A DNA stretch of 64,000 nt, from positions 558,289 to 622,288 of the forward strand of contig NZ_LMRZ01000001.1 of assembly GCF_001428305.1 (NCBI RefSeq). Direction: 5' to 3'. The translations under genes and the position numbers were made by a program. Shown in pieces: positions 34,652 to 45,192 of this stretch. The notes beneath the pieces were generated by a model that did no database searches, was not told where the DNA came from, and saw only the letters and a list, made by a program, of their open reading frames with translations. This DNA is from Janibacter sp. Soil728. Lineage in GTDB: Bacteria; Actinomycetota; Actinomycetes; Actinomycetales; Dermatophilaceae. Within the stretch, counting starts at the first letter, position 1; each line of letters begins with the position of its first letter.

Positions 34652-34948
34652 ATGAGCAAGCACACCTACCAGCGCCTCTCGCACCCCCCGACCGGGCCGC
34701 ACGCCGTCGAGGACCTGGGCCACGCGCAGAACGCCGCCTGGTGGACCGTCATGGTCCTCGGGATCATCGCCGGAGCCGTCGGTACCTGGGCGGTCGTCAT
34801 CCTCAGCCCGGCCTGGGGCATCGCCGCGGTCATCCTCACTGTCGTGACGATCGTCGCCGGAGTCGTCATGTCCAAGATGGGCATGGGCAGCTACACCTAC
34901 TCCGAAGGCGACACCGCCACCAACAGCGAGTCGCTCGGTATCAAGTGA
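34652..34948 (+). CDS. Small membrane protein (DUF6704-like)
   Basis: A 98-residue protein with two membrane helices (about residues 28-50 and 54-74). The N-terminal HTYQRLSHPPTGPHAVEDLGHAQ and the C-terminal MGMGSYTYSEG are features I associate with a conserved small actinobacterial membrane family. Function is unknown. Its stop overlaps the 3' end of the convergent MocR gene by eight bases (34941-34948). The start is an ATG without a clear ribosome site, possibly leaderless from the GATGAT-like box at 34640. Confidence 0.7.
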   Translation: MSKHTYQRLSHPPTGPHAVEDLGHAQNAAWWTVMVLGIIAGAVGTWAVVILSPAWGIAAVILTVVTIVAGVVMSKMGMGSYTYSEGDTATNSESLGIK

Positions 34949-36347
34949 GCTCGTCGAGGGTCGCGCCGATGATGCGCGTCCCCTCGCCGAAGGCTCCCGG
35001 GTTCGGCCCGGAGTAGTTCAACCGCAGATGCTTGCCGACCGGCTCGGCGGGGAACCAGTCGTCGCCACCCGCGACGAGCACTCCCTTCGCCTCGCAGCCG
35101 GCGACCAGTCGCGGCAGATCCGTCGCGTCGGGCAGGCGTACCCACAGGTTGAGCCCACCGGCCGGCAGGGTGACCTCGCCCATAGGTAGATGCTCGCGCA
35201 CCGCGTCCACGAGCAGGTCGCGACGCTCCCCGAGCTGGCGCCGCATCGCCCGCAGGTGGGTGCGCCACCCGGGTTGGGTCACGACGTCCAGCGCGACCGC
35301 CTGCAGCGCCGAGCTGACGTACATGTTGGCCGCGCGCACCTCGGTCAGGATGCGGTCGCGCGCCGGCCCGCGGGCCGTGACCGCCGCGACTCGGACGGAC
35401 GGCGCGACGCTCTTGGTCAGGGAGCGCAGGTGGACGACGTGGCCGCTGTCGTCACGGGCGGCCAGCGGGCTTGCCTCCCCCGTGATCGTGAAGTCCCTCG
35501 CCCAGTCGTCCTCGATGAGGAAGGCGCCCGCCTCTCGCACCGTCTGGAGGATCCGGTCCGCGAGCTCGACCGACCACCGCGCTCCGGTCGGGTTGGCGTA
35601 GGTGGGCTGGGCGTAGAAGGCCCGGGCGCCGGAGCGGGCGAGCGTCTCGGCCAGGATGTCGGGGTCCGGGCCCTCGGGGCCGGTCGGGATCGGGACCAGA
35701 TCGACGCCGGCCTGAGCCGCGGCGTGGATGGCGCCCCAGTAGGTGGGTGACTCGATGACGAGGGGTCGCCCTGTGCCGACGAGCGCGTGGAAGCAGGCCG
35801 TCAGCCCGCCCTGGTTGCCCGGCACGACGATGACGTCCTGGGGGCCGGGGGCAGAGATTGCCGAAGGCGTGAGGTCGGCGAGCTCGGAGGCGAACCACGA
35901 GCGCAGCTCGGGCATCCCCTCGGACGGAGGGCGGCTCATCGCAGCGTCCGATCTGGCCACGCGGGCGAAGGCGGCCCGCACGAGGCGCTCCGGGAGCAGC
36001 TCTGCCGCGGGGTAGCCGGAGTGCAGCGAGATCATGTCGTGGCGCACGGGGCGCAGCGATGCGGAGGCGGTCGGGATGTGGCGACGCGGCGCACCCAGCG
36101 AGGTGGTCTGCCAACCGAAGTCATGGGTGCGGCTGACCCGTGGCGCTCGCACGAAGGTCCCCACCCCCGGCCGGGTCTCGACGAGCCCGAGGGCGACGAG
36201 GGTCCGCAGCGCCTGCTGGACGGTGGCCGGGCCGACGTGGTGCTCGGCGACGAGCGCGCGGGTCGAAGGGAGCTTGGCCCCGGGAGCGGAGGTGGCGATC
36301 CACTCGCGAAGCGATGCGACGATGACACCACTGCTATCGTTGTTCAT
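34941..36347 (-). CDS. MocR-type (GntR-HTH/aminotransferase) transcriptional regulator
   Basis: A 468-residue regulator with an N-terminal GntR winged helix (residues ~5-70: PSTRALVAEHHVGPATVQQAL then ETRPGVGTFVR) joined to a fold-type I aminotransferase-like domain. The PLP Lys is in LRSLTKSVAPSVRVA, and YAQPTYANPTG and LIEDDWARDF carry the Asn and Asp that hold PLP. MocR proteins sense PLP or a PLP-amine adduct. The ATG at 36345-36347 overlaps the divergent EamA start in a single CATG. A TACTGT -10 box lies eight bases upstream, inside the palindrome at 36357-36370, suggesting autoregulation. The divergent exporter is its most likely target. Confidence 0.9.
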   Translation of the reverse strand: MNNDSSGVIVASLREWIATSAPGAKLPSTRALVAEHHVGPATVQQALRTLVALGLVETRPGVGTFVRAPRVSRTHDFGWQTTSLGAPRRHIPTASASLRPVRHDMISLHSGYPAAELLPERLVRAAFARVARSDAAMSRPPSEGMPELRSWFASELADLTPSAISAPGPQDVIVVPGNQGGLTACFHALVGTGRPLVIESPTYWGAIHAAAQAGVDLVPIPTGPEGPDPDILAETLARSGARAFYAQPTYANPTGARWSVELADRILQTVREAGAFLIEDDWARDFTITGEASPLAARDDSGHVVHLRSLTKSVAPSVRVAAVTARGPARDRILTEVRAANMYVSSALQAVALDVVTQPGWRTHLRAMRRQLGERRDLLVDAVREHLPMGEVTLPAGGLNLWVRLPDATDLPRLVAGCEAKGVLVAGGDDWFPAEPVGKHLRLNYSGPNPGAFGEGTRIIGATLDELT

Positions 36348-36356
36348 GACAGACCA

Positions 36357-36370
36357 CAGTAGCGCTACTG
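36357..36370. promoter_or_regulatory. Palindrome overlapping the MocR -10 box
   Basis: CAGTAGCGCTACTG is a perfect 14-bp palindrome. It overlaps the minus-strand TACTGT -10 box of the MocR gene and lies 11 bases inside the divergent EamA coding region. It is the best candidate MocR-family operator here. Confidence 0.6.
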
Positions 36371-37287
36371 GCCGTACCGCCTTCCCGATATCCGTCAGCT
36401 CTGGCCTCTTCTGGGGCTTCCTCGGGGTGCTGACCTTTTCCTTCACGGTCCCCTTCACCCGCATGGCCGTGGGCGACGGAGCGATGTCGCCGACCCTGGT
36501 CGGGGCGGGTCGCGCGGTGGTCGCCGCTGCGGCATCTGGGCTGCTGCTGGCGTGCACGCGACAGTCCCTCCCGCATGGTGCGCAGTGGTGGCGGCTCGCG
36601 GTCGTTGCCGCCGGGGTCGTGGCGGGTTTCCCCCTCCTCACCTCCTTCGCCCTGACCCGCACCGACGCGAGCCACGGCGCCGTGGTGATCGCATTCCTGC
36701 CGGCCGCGACTGCCGTGGCTGCGGTCCTGCGGGCGCGAGAGCGTCCGCCGCGCACCTTCTGGATCGCATCGACCGTGGGGGCCGTCGCCGCCGTCGGGTT
36801 CGCGGTGCTCCAGGGCGGAGGGCTGGGGCAGATCGGGTCGGCAGACCTGCTCCTCTTCGGCGCGGTCGTGGCCGCCGCCGTGGGATATGCCGAAGGGGGC
36901 CTGCTGGCTCGTGAGCTCGGCGCCTGGCAGACGGTGTCCTGGGCCCTCGTCGTCAGCGCTCCGGTCATGCTCGTGCTCACGATCGGCACCGTCGTCCGGC
37001 ACCCACCGCAGGCCGGCGCGACCGAGTGGGCGGCCTTCGCCTATCTCGGCCTGATGAGCATGTGGTTGGGCTTCTTCGCCTGGTACCGGGGGCTGGCGAT
37101 CGGCCCGATGGCGCAGGTGAGCCAGGTGCAGCTCACCCAGCCGGTCATGACGATCGCCTGGGCGGCATTGTTGCTGGGCGAGGAGATCACGCCCCTCACG
37201 GTGGTCGGCGGCGGCGCCGTCATCCTGTGTGCGGCACTCGCCGTGCGCTCGCGACGGGCGCCCGCCCCGGCCCCTTCGTGCCCCGGC

Positions 37288-39399
<2,112 letters not shown>

Positions 39400-39571
39400 G
39401 CTCCGAGAGTACGTGGGTCGAGGTGTGACGAGCGTCAGCGAGGAGCCTCGAGACCGCTCCCGGCGAGGAGGGCCGACGCGCTGCCGAAGTCCTTCGTCAC
39501 CTTGTGGTCGCCTTGTCGTTCTCGACATCGGCTTGATGCTGCGTCGACCCTCCTCGTCGTCCGCTCCCCAC

Positions 39572-39613
39572 CGCTCCCTGAGGAGGCCGCCCGCGGCCGT
39601 CTCAGAGGGAGCG
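39572..39613. repeat. Interspersed palindrome family C, copy 1 (terminator position)
   Basis: CGCTCCCT pairs with AGGGAGCG, and an inner GGCCGC pairs with GCGGCC. The left part shares CGCTCCCTGAGGAG with the copy at 50470-50509. It lies five bases beyond the stop of the minus-strand gene ending at 39619 and may serve as its terminator. Confidence 0.65.
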
Positions 39614-39618
39614 AGCGC

Positions 39619-40164
39619 TCAGTTGGTGACGAGGCGGGTGCGGGTGCCGACGACGCCGAGCCGGGTGACGGGTTCGTCCTGCAGGTCGGCGACCGCGCCG
39701 AGGTCCTGCCAGGCGCCGCCGTTGACGCGGTACTGGCCGACGAGGCGTGCGTCGACCTTGACCGAGCGGGTGCCTGTCGTCTCGTACGTGTGCGTGATGT
39801 CCCCATCCGGGTAGACGCCGCCTCGGCTCGTCGTCCACTCGGACCTCGTGCCGTCGCCGTAGGTGTAGCGGTAGTCCTTGGCGATGATCTTGAACTGGAT
39901 GGTCCACGACAGCAGCTGTTGTGCGTCGCTCACATCACCTGGCTCGAGCCCGGCCCTGTGTGGCCACGCGGCCTCGTAGTAGGTCGGTAGGCCCACCAAG
40001 GTCTTGTTGCCGTGGGGCTCCATCGACACCGACGCCTTGGCGAAGGGGAGCTCGAGGAAAGCCGAGCGGATCTGCGCGATTGTCGGCACCGGTGGTGGCG
40101 GGGGTGTCCGGGGGACGGCGGGGTCATTCACGTCGGGAGCCGCCGGGTAGCCGGGCAGGCACAT
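39619..40164 (-). CDS. Hypothetical protein, probably 5'-truncated
   Basis: An open frame of uncertain start. The C-terminal part (VGLPTYYEAAWP, YRYTYGDGTRSEW, YPDGDITHTYETTGTRSV) looks like a PKD-type extracellular domain found in secreted actinobacterial proteins, but there is no signal peptide and no N-terminal domain. Coding-like sequence with a Cys motif (EVCTQQMCLPG) continues upstream of the only reasonable ATG at 40164 and is then cut by the divergent GNAT gene; the open frame reaches 40317. The simplest reading is a gene that lost its 5' part. It could be a pseudogene. Confidence 0.5.
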   Translation of the reverse strand: MCLPGYPAAPDVNDPAVPRTPPPPPVPTIAQIRSAFLELPFAKASVSMEPHGNKTLVGLPTYYEAAWPHRAGLEPGDVSDAQQLLSWTIQFKIIAKDYRYTYGDGTRSEWTTSRGGVYPDGDITHTYETTGTRSVKVDARLVGQYRVNGGAWQDLGAVADLQDEPVTRLGVVGTRTRLVTN

Positions 40165-40237
40165 CTGCTGCGTGCAGACCTCCGCACCACGTGGGAACTC
40201 GCTGGCGTCCGCTCCCGGCACCGGATTGGATGGAGGA

Positions 40238-40981
40238 GTGCAGACCTTCTCCCTCGCCGAACGCCCGGACCTGCTCGACGCCTTCTGGTCGATACCGGGT
40301 GACTGGCCGACCTTCATGCTCCAGGATCCGACGTCGGATCGTGCCTACGAGGCGGCGGTCGAGGGCTTCCCGCAGCTGCACCTCGTCGTCATGGATGGTG
40401 ACGCGGCGGTCGCCCGTCTCCATGCCGTCCCGTTCGCGGCGAGCATCGACTCCCTTCCTCCCCGGGGCTGGGACTGGGCGCTGCAGCGGGCGGAGTGGCT
40501 GGTGGCGAAGGGGGGTCCCCCCGACCTGTCCACCGTCAGCCTCATCGAGGCGCGGGTGGCGCCGGAGCGACGCGGCGAAGGGCTCAGTGGTCCCCTGCTG
40601 GTCGAGGCGCGACGACGCTATGCGGAGCTGGGTTGCAAGGACCTCTTCGGCCCGGTCCGCCCGACGCGCAAGGCGCTCGAGCCACGCTCTGGCGCAGACG
40701 AGTACGCGCGCCGGGTGCGCGAGGACGGGTTGCCGCAGGACCCGTGGTTGCGGGTGCACGCACGGCTGGGTGGCCGGATCGTCGAGGTCGCGCCGCTGTC
40801 GATGACGATCCCCGGGACGCTGGCGCAGTGGCGTGAGTGGACCGGTCTGCCCTTCGACGCGGACGGCCTCGTCGATGTCGAAGGGGGCCTCGCCCCTGTC
40901 CACGTCGACCTCGCCAACGACCACGCGGTCTACGTCGAGCCGAATGTGTGGGTGCACCACGACCTCACCCACGCTCCCTGA
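40238..40981 (+). CDS. GNAT-like acetyltransferase family protein
   Basis: A 247-residue protein. The central segment ARVAPERRGEGLSGPLLVEARRRYAELG matches the acetyl-CoA-binding R/Q-x-x-G-x-G/A loop and following helix of GNAT proteins. The C-terminal part has extra beta structure ending HDLTHAP, typical of the larger actinobacterial GNAT-like group. The substrate is unknown. GTG 40238 is chosen because GGAGGA abuts it and because an earlier ATG at 40172 lies in the divergent frame; either could be used. The sequence at its stop (CGCTCCCTGAGG) resembles half of a family-C element. Confidence 0.72.
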   Translation: MQTFSLAERPDLLDAFWSIPGDWPTFMLQDPTSDRAYEAAVEGFPQLHLVVMDGDAAVARLHAVPFAASIDSLPPRGWDWALQRAEWLVAKGGPPDLSTVSLIEARVAPERRGEGLSGPLLVEARRRYAELGCKDLFGPVRPTRKALEPRSGADEYARRVREDGLPQDPWLRVHARLGGRIVEVAPLSMTIPGTLAQWREWTGLPFDADGLVDVEGGLAPVHVDLANDHAVYVEPNVWVHHDLTHAP

Positions 40982-41034
40982 GGAAGGTGAGTGTGGAGGG
41001 ATCGCGCATGGCGATGCGGTTCGTCCAGGAGCGA

Positions 41035-41055
41035 TGTGACAGGAGCGTTGTCACA
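41035..41055. promoter_or_regulatory. Inverted repeat upstream of the HNH gene
   Basis: TGTGACA and TGTCACA are perfect 7-bp arms separated by seven bases, 21 bases before the HNH start. A TTGTCA -35-like word lies in the right arm. Regulation by a dimeric repressor is possible. The 11-base gap between the TGTGA and TCACA parts rules out a standard CRP site. Confidence 0.5.
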
Positions 41056-41076
41056 CCTCACTGAAACTATGGACAC

Positions 41077-42750
41077 ATGTTCGACGATGAGCTGACCGTG
41101 GTGGAGGCGTCCTTCCGGGGACTGGGCAGGGCGCGGACGGGGGTGCGCGAGCGGGGGAGCCGAGCCGATGAGCAGGCGTTGACCGATGCGTTGCGCGCGA
41201 CGGAGCGCCTGAGACGTGCGGCGGACGCGCTCGAGCTGACGGTGCTGGGTCAGGCGGTGCGCTTCGAGGACCAGTGGGGTGCGGACGGGGTCTATCGCCA
41301 GGTCCAGCTGCCGGCAGGGCAGGTGGGGGAGTTCGCCGCCGAGGCGGTCGCGGTCGCCACCAAGGCAGGGATCTTCGAGGCGGGCGAGCGGTGCGACCTC
41401 GCGGCGCGGGCGGTCACCGACCTGTCATGCCTGACCGATCTGCTGGCGGAGGGACGCATCCGGGCCAGGGCGATGGGCCTGGTGGCCAAGGAGACCCGCG
41501 AGGCCAGCGAGCAGGCGGTGGCTGCGGTGCTCGAGCATCTGCTGGCCCCCCTTCGTGGCAAGCCGGGCAGCACCCGCATCGAGGACCTGGAGGAGCGGGA
41601 GCTGCGCAAGGCGACCCGCAGGATCCTCGAGCGGGTCGAGCCGGAGCTGTTGCAGGAGAGAGCGGCTCGCAACCGGCGCGAGGCGGTGGATGTGCGCTTC
41701 AGCGAAGGTGCCGTGGGCACGGCCGACATGCGTGCGACGCTGCCGACGGAGGACGCGCTCGTGCTCAAGGAGGCGATCGAGCAGGCAGCGGCCGAGCGCC
41801 GCGCGCTCGACCCGTCCCTGACCGCGGCCGCCTCCCGGGCGCACGGCCTGCTCGACCTGGCGCTGCGGGGCGTGGAGGTCCGGGCCCTGGTGCGGCTGGG
41901 GATCCCGGTGGTGACGTCGGCGGCCTCCCGGTTGACCTTCGCCCCCTTCGAAGGGGGCGAACGCGGCGGGAGCAGCGAGCTGGCCGAGGCCCTGCACGGC
42001 CCGACCGTGCGGGAGGGGCGCTTCGTCACTGGCGATGGGGCCGACCAGGTCGAGGTCATGGCTGAGGAGTGGGCCGGCGGGGCGGTGGCCTCGCAGGTGC
42101 CGACGACCCTGGGGCCGGGCGGGCAGCAAGCGTGGGTCGGTGGCTGTGACATCCCGGGGGTCGGCTTCATCCCGCCCGACGCGGTCGCGGCGATCACGGC
42201 CAACCTCGAGACCAGGGTCTCGCGGGCGCTCATCGATGCTCGTACAGGGACGCTCGTGGAGACGAGCAACCCGCGTTACGTCGTCACCGACTCGATGCGC
42301 GAGTTCGTCGCGGCCCGCGACGAGACCTGTCGCATGTGGGGCTGCAACCGTCGACTGATGACCGGCTGTACCGAGGACAATGCCGACCTCGACCACGCGA
42401 GCGAGTGGCCGCAGGGCTCCTCGTGCCCGGAGAACCTGTCGGGCCTGTGCCGCCACCACCACCGGCTGAAGCACTCGCCGCGCTGGACACACACCCTGCG
42501 CGAGGACGGCCGCACCGAATGGACCAGCCCGACCGGGGAAGTCGTCGAGACCTTCCCGTCGCTGTGGGTGCACGTCGGGGACGAGTGTTCGCCCCCCGGA
42601 CAGGGGGCGAACGCCGACCACGAGTCGTGGGAGGTGAGCGACGACGAGCAGCTCGCCGCCTTCCACGCCGCCGGCCTCTCTCCTGAGGCCGCGTCGATCT
42701 TGCCCCCCACGCAGGGGGCGAAGGTCGACTCCGGGGAGGCGCCCTTCTGA
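41077..42750 (+). CDS. DUF222 / 13E12-type HNH endonuclease-domain protein
   Basis: A 557-residue protein typical of actinobacterial 13E12-repeat families. Residues ~30-300 form the helical DUF222 region. Residues ~410-475 form an HNH nuclease: CRMWGCNRRLMTGC, then DLDHASEWPQG, NLSGLCRHHHRLKH with two metal-binding Cys and the DH pair. The family is multicopy in many genomes and may be a selfish or recombination-associated nuclease; the function is unproven. The gene holds three internal GCCCCC/GGGGGC hairpins (41941-41958, 42591-42608, 42702-42719), the last two within the Gly/Asp-rich tail. The ATG lies 21 bases after an inverted repeat. Confidence 0.85.
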   Translation: MFDDELTVVEASFRGLGRARTGVRERGSRADEQALTDALRATERLRRAADALELTVLGQAVRFEDQWGADGVYRQVQLPAGQVGEFAAEAVAVATKAGIFEAGERCDLAARAVTDLSCLTDLLAEGRIRARAMGLVAKETREASEQAVAAVLEHLLAPLRGKPGSTRIEDLEERELRKATRRILERVEPELLQERAARNRREAVDVRFSEGAVGTADMRATLPTEDALVLKEAIEQAAAERRALDPSLTAAASRAHGLLDLALRGVEVRALVRLGIPVVTSAASRLTFAPFEGGERGGSSELAEALHGPTVREGRFVTGDGADQVEVMAEEWAGGAVASQVPTTLGPGGQQAWVGGCDIPGVGFIPPDAVAAITANLETRVSRALIDARTGTLVETSNPRYVVTDSMREFVAARDETCRMWGCNRRLMTGCTEDNADLDHASEWPQGSSCPENLSGLCRHHHRLKHSPRWTHTLREDGRTEWTSPTGEVVETFPSLWVHVGDECSPPGQGANADHESWEVSDDEQLAAFHAAGLSPEAASILPPTQGAKVDSGEAPF

Positions 42751-42782
42751 GCAGCTCGCGGGGTCATCGCTAGGTTGGGCCC

Positions 42783-43199
42783 ATGCCGACCGACGACCGC
42801 AAGACCAGGCCGACCGACACCTCCGCCGTCGCGCTCCTCGACGCCGTGACCGACGAGCGGCGCCGGGCCGATGCCGAGACCGTGCTGGCCCTCATGCGGC
42901 GGGTCACCGGGGTCGAGCCAGTGGTCTGGGGGCCGTCGATGATCGGTTTCGGCATCCAGCCGTACACGACGGCGGACGGCAAGGCGCACGAGTGGTTTCG
43001 CGTCGGCCTCGCCCCGCGCAAGGCTGCCCTCACGCTCTACGGCCTGACCTTCTACGGCTCCAACGCGGACCTGCTCGAGCGCCTCGGCAAGCACACCATC
43101 GGCAAGGGATGCGTCTACGTCAAGCGACTGTCCGACGTCGACGAAGGGGTCCTCACCGAGCTCATCGAGCGGGCTTGGGCCGAGGGCGCCGATGTCTGA
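42783..43199 (+). CDS. DUF1801 domain protein
   Basis: A 138-residue YdhG-like/DUF1801 protein. Family features are MRRVTGVEPVVWGPSMIGFG, the YTTADGKAHEWFRVGLAPRKAALTLY strand set and LGKHTIGKGCVYVKRLSDVD. The fold is related to iron-chaperone-like frataxin proteins in structure databases, but function is not established. TAGGTT at 42771-42776 lies six bases before the ATG, so it is probably leaderless. It overlaps the downstream GNAT start by eight bases, and the two are co-expressed. Confidence 0.85.
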   Translation: MPTDDRKTRPTDTSAVALLDAVTDERRRADAETVLALMRRVTGVEPVVWGPSMIGFGIQPYTTADGKAHEWFRVGLAPRKAALTLYGLTFYGSNADLLERLGKHTIGKGCVYVKRLSDVDEGVLTELIERAWAEGADV

Positions 43200-43752
43200 G
43201 CTGACCTGGCCGCGTCAGGCCGGACCTCTGTCTCTGCGTCGGCCGACCCCCGAGGCGCTCGACCAGGTGCTCACATGGCGCAATAGCCCCGAGGTGACGC
43301 AGTGGCTCCTGAGCACCACGGTCGACCCGGACGCGTGGCGGGTGGAATGGCTGACCGTGCAGGACGATGACGTCGCCGTGCTCGCCTTCGTGGACGACGA
43401 CGTGGTCGGTACCGGCTCGCTCTGGGTGCAGGACGCCATGGGTCAGCGGCACACCGGACATGACATCTGGGGTCGGGCACAGGGCGGCATGGCCTACACG
43501 ATCGACCCGGCTCACCGAGGGCACGGCTACGCGACGCACCTCGCCCGGGCGCTGCTGTCGATCGCCTTCGACGACCTGGGGCTGCACCGGGTGACGGCGG
43601 GATGCTTCGCCGACAACACCCCCTCGTGGCGGGCCATGGAGCGCCTCGGCATGCGACGCGAGCAGCACGGGATCAAGGACTCGTGGCACGCGGAGCTCGG
43701 GTGGCTCGACGGATACACCTACGGGATCTTGCGCGAGGAGTGGGCCGGCTGA
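43192..43752 (+). CDS. GNAT family N-acetyltransferase
   Basis: A 186-residue RimJ/RimL-like acetyltransferase. LRRPTPEALDQVLTWRNSPEVTQWL is the typical N-terminal strand-helix, and IDPAHRGHGYATHLARALLSIAF the acetyl-CoA loop, followed by LHRVTAGCFADNTPSWRAMERLGMRRE. Targets of this group are usually ribosomal proteins, antibiotics or small amines; none can be chosen here. The ATG at 43192 overlaps the DUF1801 stop by eight bases, so it is translationally coupled. Confidence 0.9.
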   Translation: MSELTWPRQAGPLSLRRPTPEALDQVLTWRNSPEVTQWLLSTTVDPDAWRVEWLTVQDDDVAVLAFVDDDVVGTGSLWVQDAMGQRHTGHDIWGRAQGGMAYTIDPAHRGHGYATHLARALLSIAFDDLGLHRVTAGCFADNTPSWRAMERLGMRREQHGIKDSWHAELGWLDGYTYGILREEWAG

Positions 43753-43772
43753 CCCGTGGCGGGCCATCGCCT

Positions 43773-45041
43773 CTATCGCCCCTCCACCGCGCCCGAGCCA
43801 CCCAGCGACGCCCGGTCGGCTGCCGCTTGGCCGGAGAACCACCCTTCGCCATCAGTGACCGCCGTCGGACGTGAGGCGCGCAGGTGAGGGAAGTGCTCGT
43901 CCACCGTGTCGTCGACGGCATCGCGCCGCTCCTCGAGCAGGGGCACGAGCTCGGCGCCCGCGGACCCGCCGCGCTGCTCGGCCACGGCTGCCACCTCCGC
44001 ATCCGCGACCTGGTGCAGCCTCTCGCGGATGCGCAGGGCGAAGGCCATGAGGAAGGACCGACGGAAGGCTGCCGTCCGGGAGCGACCGGAGGCATCGGTC
44101 TGCTTGCCGTGCTGGGCCATCGCCGTGGTCGCCTGCACGAGCAGCGAGGTGAAGAGCGTCTCGACGGCGTCGAGGTCCTCGGAGTGACCGATGATCGTGA
44201 CGTGGCCCAGGTCCTTGGACCAGACCACCCGGGAGTAGTTGGCGGCGGCGATCCCGCTGAGCAGCGAGACCTTGGGCGACTCGTAAGGGTTGTCGACCCC
44301 CAGCCTGCGCATGGTCGGCCCGTCGCTGGTGCGCTCCGTCGCGGCGAGCAGCGCGGCGTCGATGCTGTGCCTGGCCATGAGCGACTGCGCGCCTGCGGTG
44401 AAGGTCTCCGCCTCGGCCTCGAAGGTCGTCGACTCCGCCTTGGCCAGCAGTGCCCGCACGCGCTCGAGGACGCGCGGGTCGACCCGCGAGGACGAACGGC
44501 GAGCGGAGGGTCGAGCCTCCCCGGGGCGTGGCCCGAGCGACTCGATCGCGGGCACGGCCCAGACGGCGCTGATGAGCTCGACTGCGGCCTGCACGACGTC
44601 CGCCCAGGAGTCACGGTCGCCGCGCGCCTGCGGGAAGCTCCGGTCCGCGGGCCACCACGCACTCGCCTCGATCGCCTCCATCTGCGCCCACCACTCGGGG
44701 TCGACCGTGGCCCTCGCGTAGCGCTCGAGCACGTACGCCATCGCATCGCCGAGGAGCGCGTCCGCGGGAGGCTTGGTCAGCCGGGTGACCAGTCGGTGCA
44801 GGTCGATCGGCTGCCAGTCACGGTCGAAGGCCTGGCCGACCCGGTCGGTGAGGATGCTCAGGATCGCCCACCCGGCGCAGTCCCGGTCGTAGCCGGTCTG
44901 GGTGTCGGCGACCAGATGGCGGGTCAGCCCCTGGGCGCGGGCGCGATGCCGGTTGGACCACGCGCTGGCAGCCTCCATGACCCGGTCGGCAAACCTCCCG
45001 ACGTCTGCGTCGCGGTCCCGTCCGATCCCGAATGCCGTCAC
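43773..45041 (-). CDS. DUF2786 domain protein
   Basis: A 422-residue protein. Residues ~190-235 carry the DUF2786 core ERVRALLAKAESTTFEAEAETFTAGAQSLMARHSID, a small helical domain found in many actinobacterial proteins. N-terminal helices with WWAQMEAIEASAWWPAD precede it and an alpha/beta region with VVWSKDLGHVTIIGHSEDLDAV follows. Function is unknown. GTG 45041 is preferred, with GGGGAT six bases upstream; the longer frame reads into the family-B palindrome at 45122-45170. It is downstream of the LysR gene on the same strand and convergent with the GNAT gene. Confidence 0.78.
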   Translation of the reverse strand: MTAFGIGRDRDADVGRFADRVMEAASAWSNRHRARAQGLTRHLVADTQTGYDRDCAGWAILSILTDRVGQAFDRDWQPIDLHRLVTRLTKPPADALLGDAMAYVLERYARATVDPEWWAQMEAIEASAWWPADRSFPQARGDRDSWADVVQAAVELISAVWAVPAIESLGPRPGEARPSARRSSSRVDPRVLERVRALLAKAESTTFEAEAETFTAGAQSLMARHSIDAALLAATERTSDGPTMRRLGVDNPYESPKVSLLSGIAAANYSRVVWSKDLGHVTIIGHSEDLDAVETLFTSLLVQATTAMAQHGKQTDASGRSRTAAFRRSFLMAFALRIRERLHQVADAEVAAVAEQRGGSAGAELVPLLEERRDAVDDTVDEHFPHLRASRPTAVTDGEGWFSGQAAADRASLGGSGAVEGR

Positions 45042-45121
45042 GTCATCCCCCTTCGTCTGGTGTTGGGTCAACGGTGGCATGTCCCGCCGACCGTACGCAG
45101 CAGGCCTGTGGACGACGGGGA

Positions 45122-45170
45122 TTGGAGGTAAACGCGCGGATGATTCGTCGGCGCGTTTACCTCCACCCGG
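45122..45170. repeat. Interspersed palindrome family B, copy 3
   Basis: TTGGAGGTAAACGCGCGG and GCGCGTTTACCTCCACCCGG form long arms around a GATTCGTC centre. The right end is duplicated: ACCTCCACCCGGCC recurs immediately downstream, to about 45188. It lies between the LysR stop and the DUF2786 start. Confidence 0.88.
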
Positions 45171-45192
45171 CCTCACCTCCACCCGGCCTGCC

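Noticed and set aside
36034-36345. A longer N-terminus for the EamA transporter
   Set aside because: It would read backwards through the MocR DNA-binding domain and add a charged, non-conserved tail; a -10 box five bases before 36346 supports the short form.
41035-41055. CRP or LexA site before the HNH gene
   Set aside because: CRP sites need TGTGA-N6-TCACA and the gap here is eleven bases; the LexA core GAAC/GTTC is missing.
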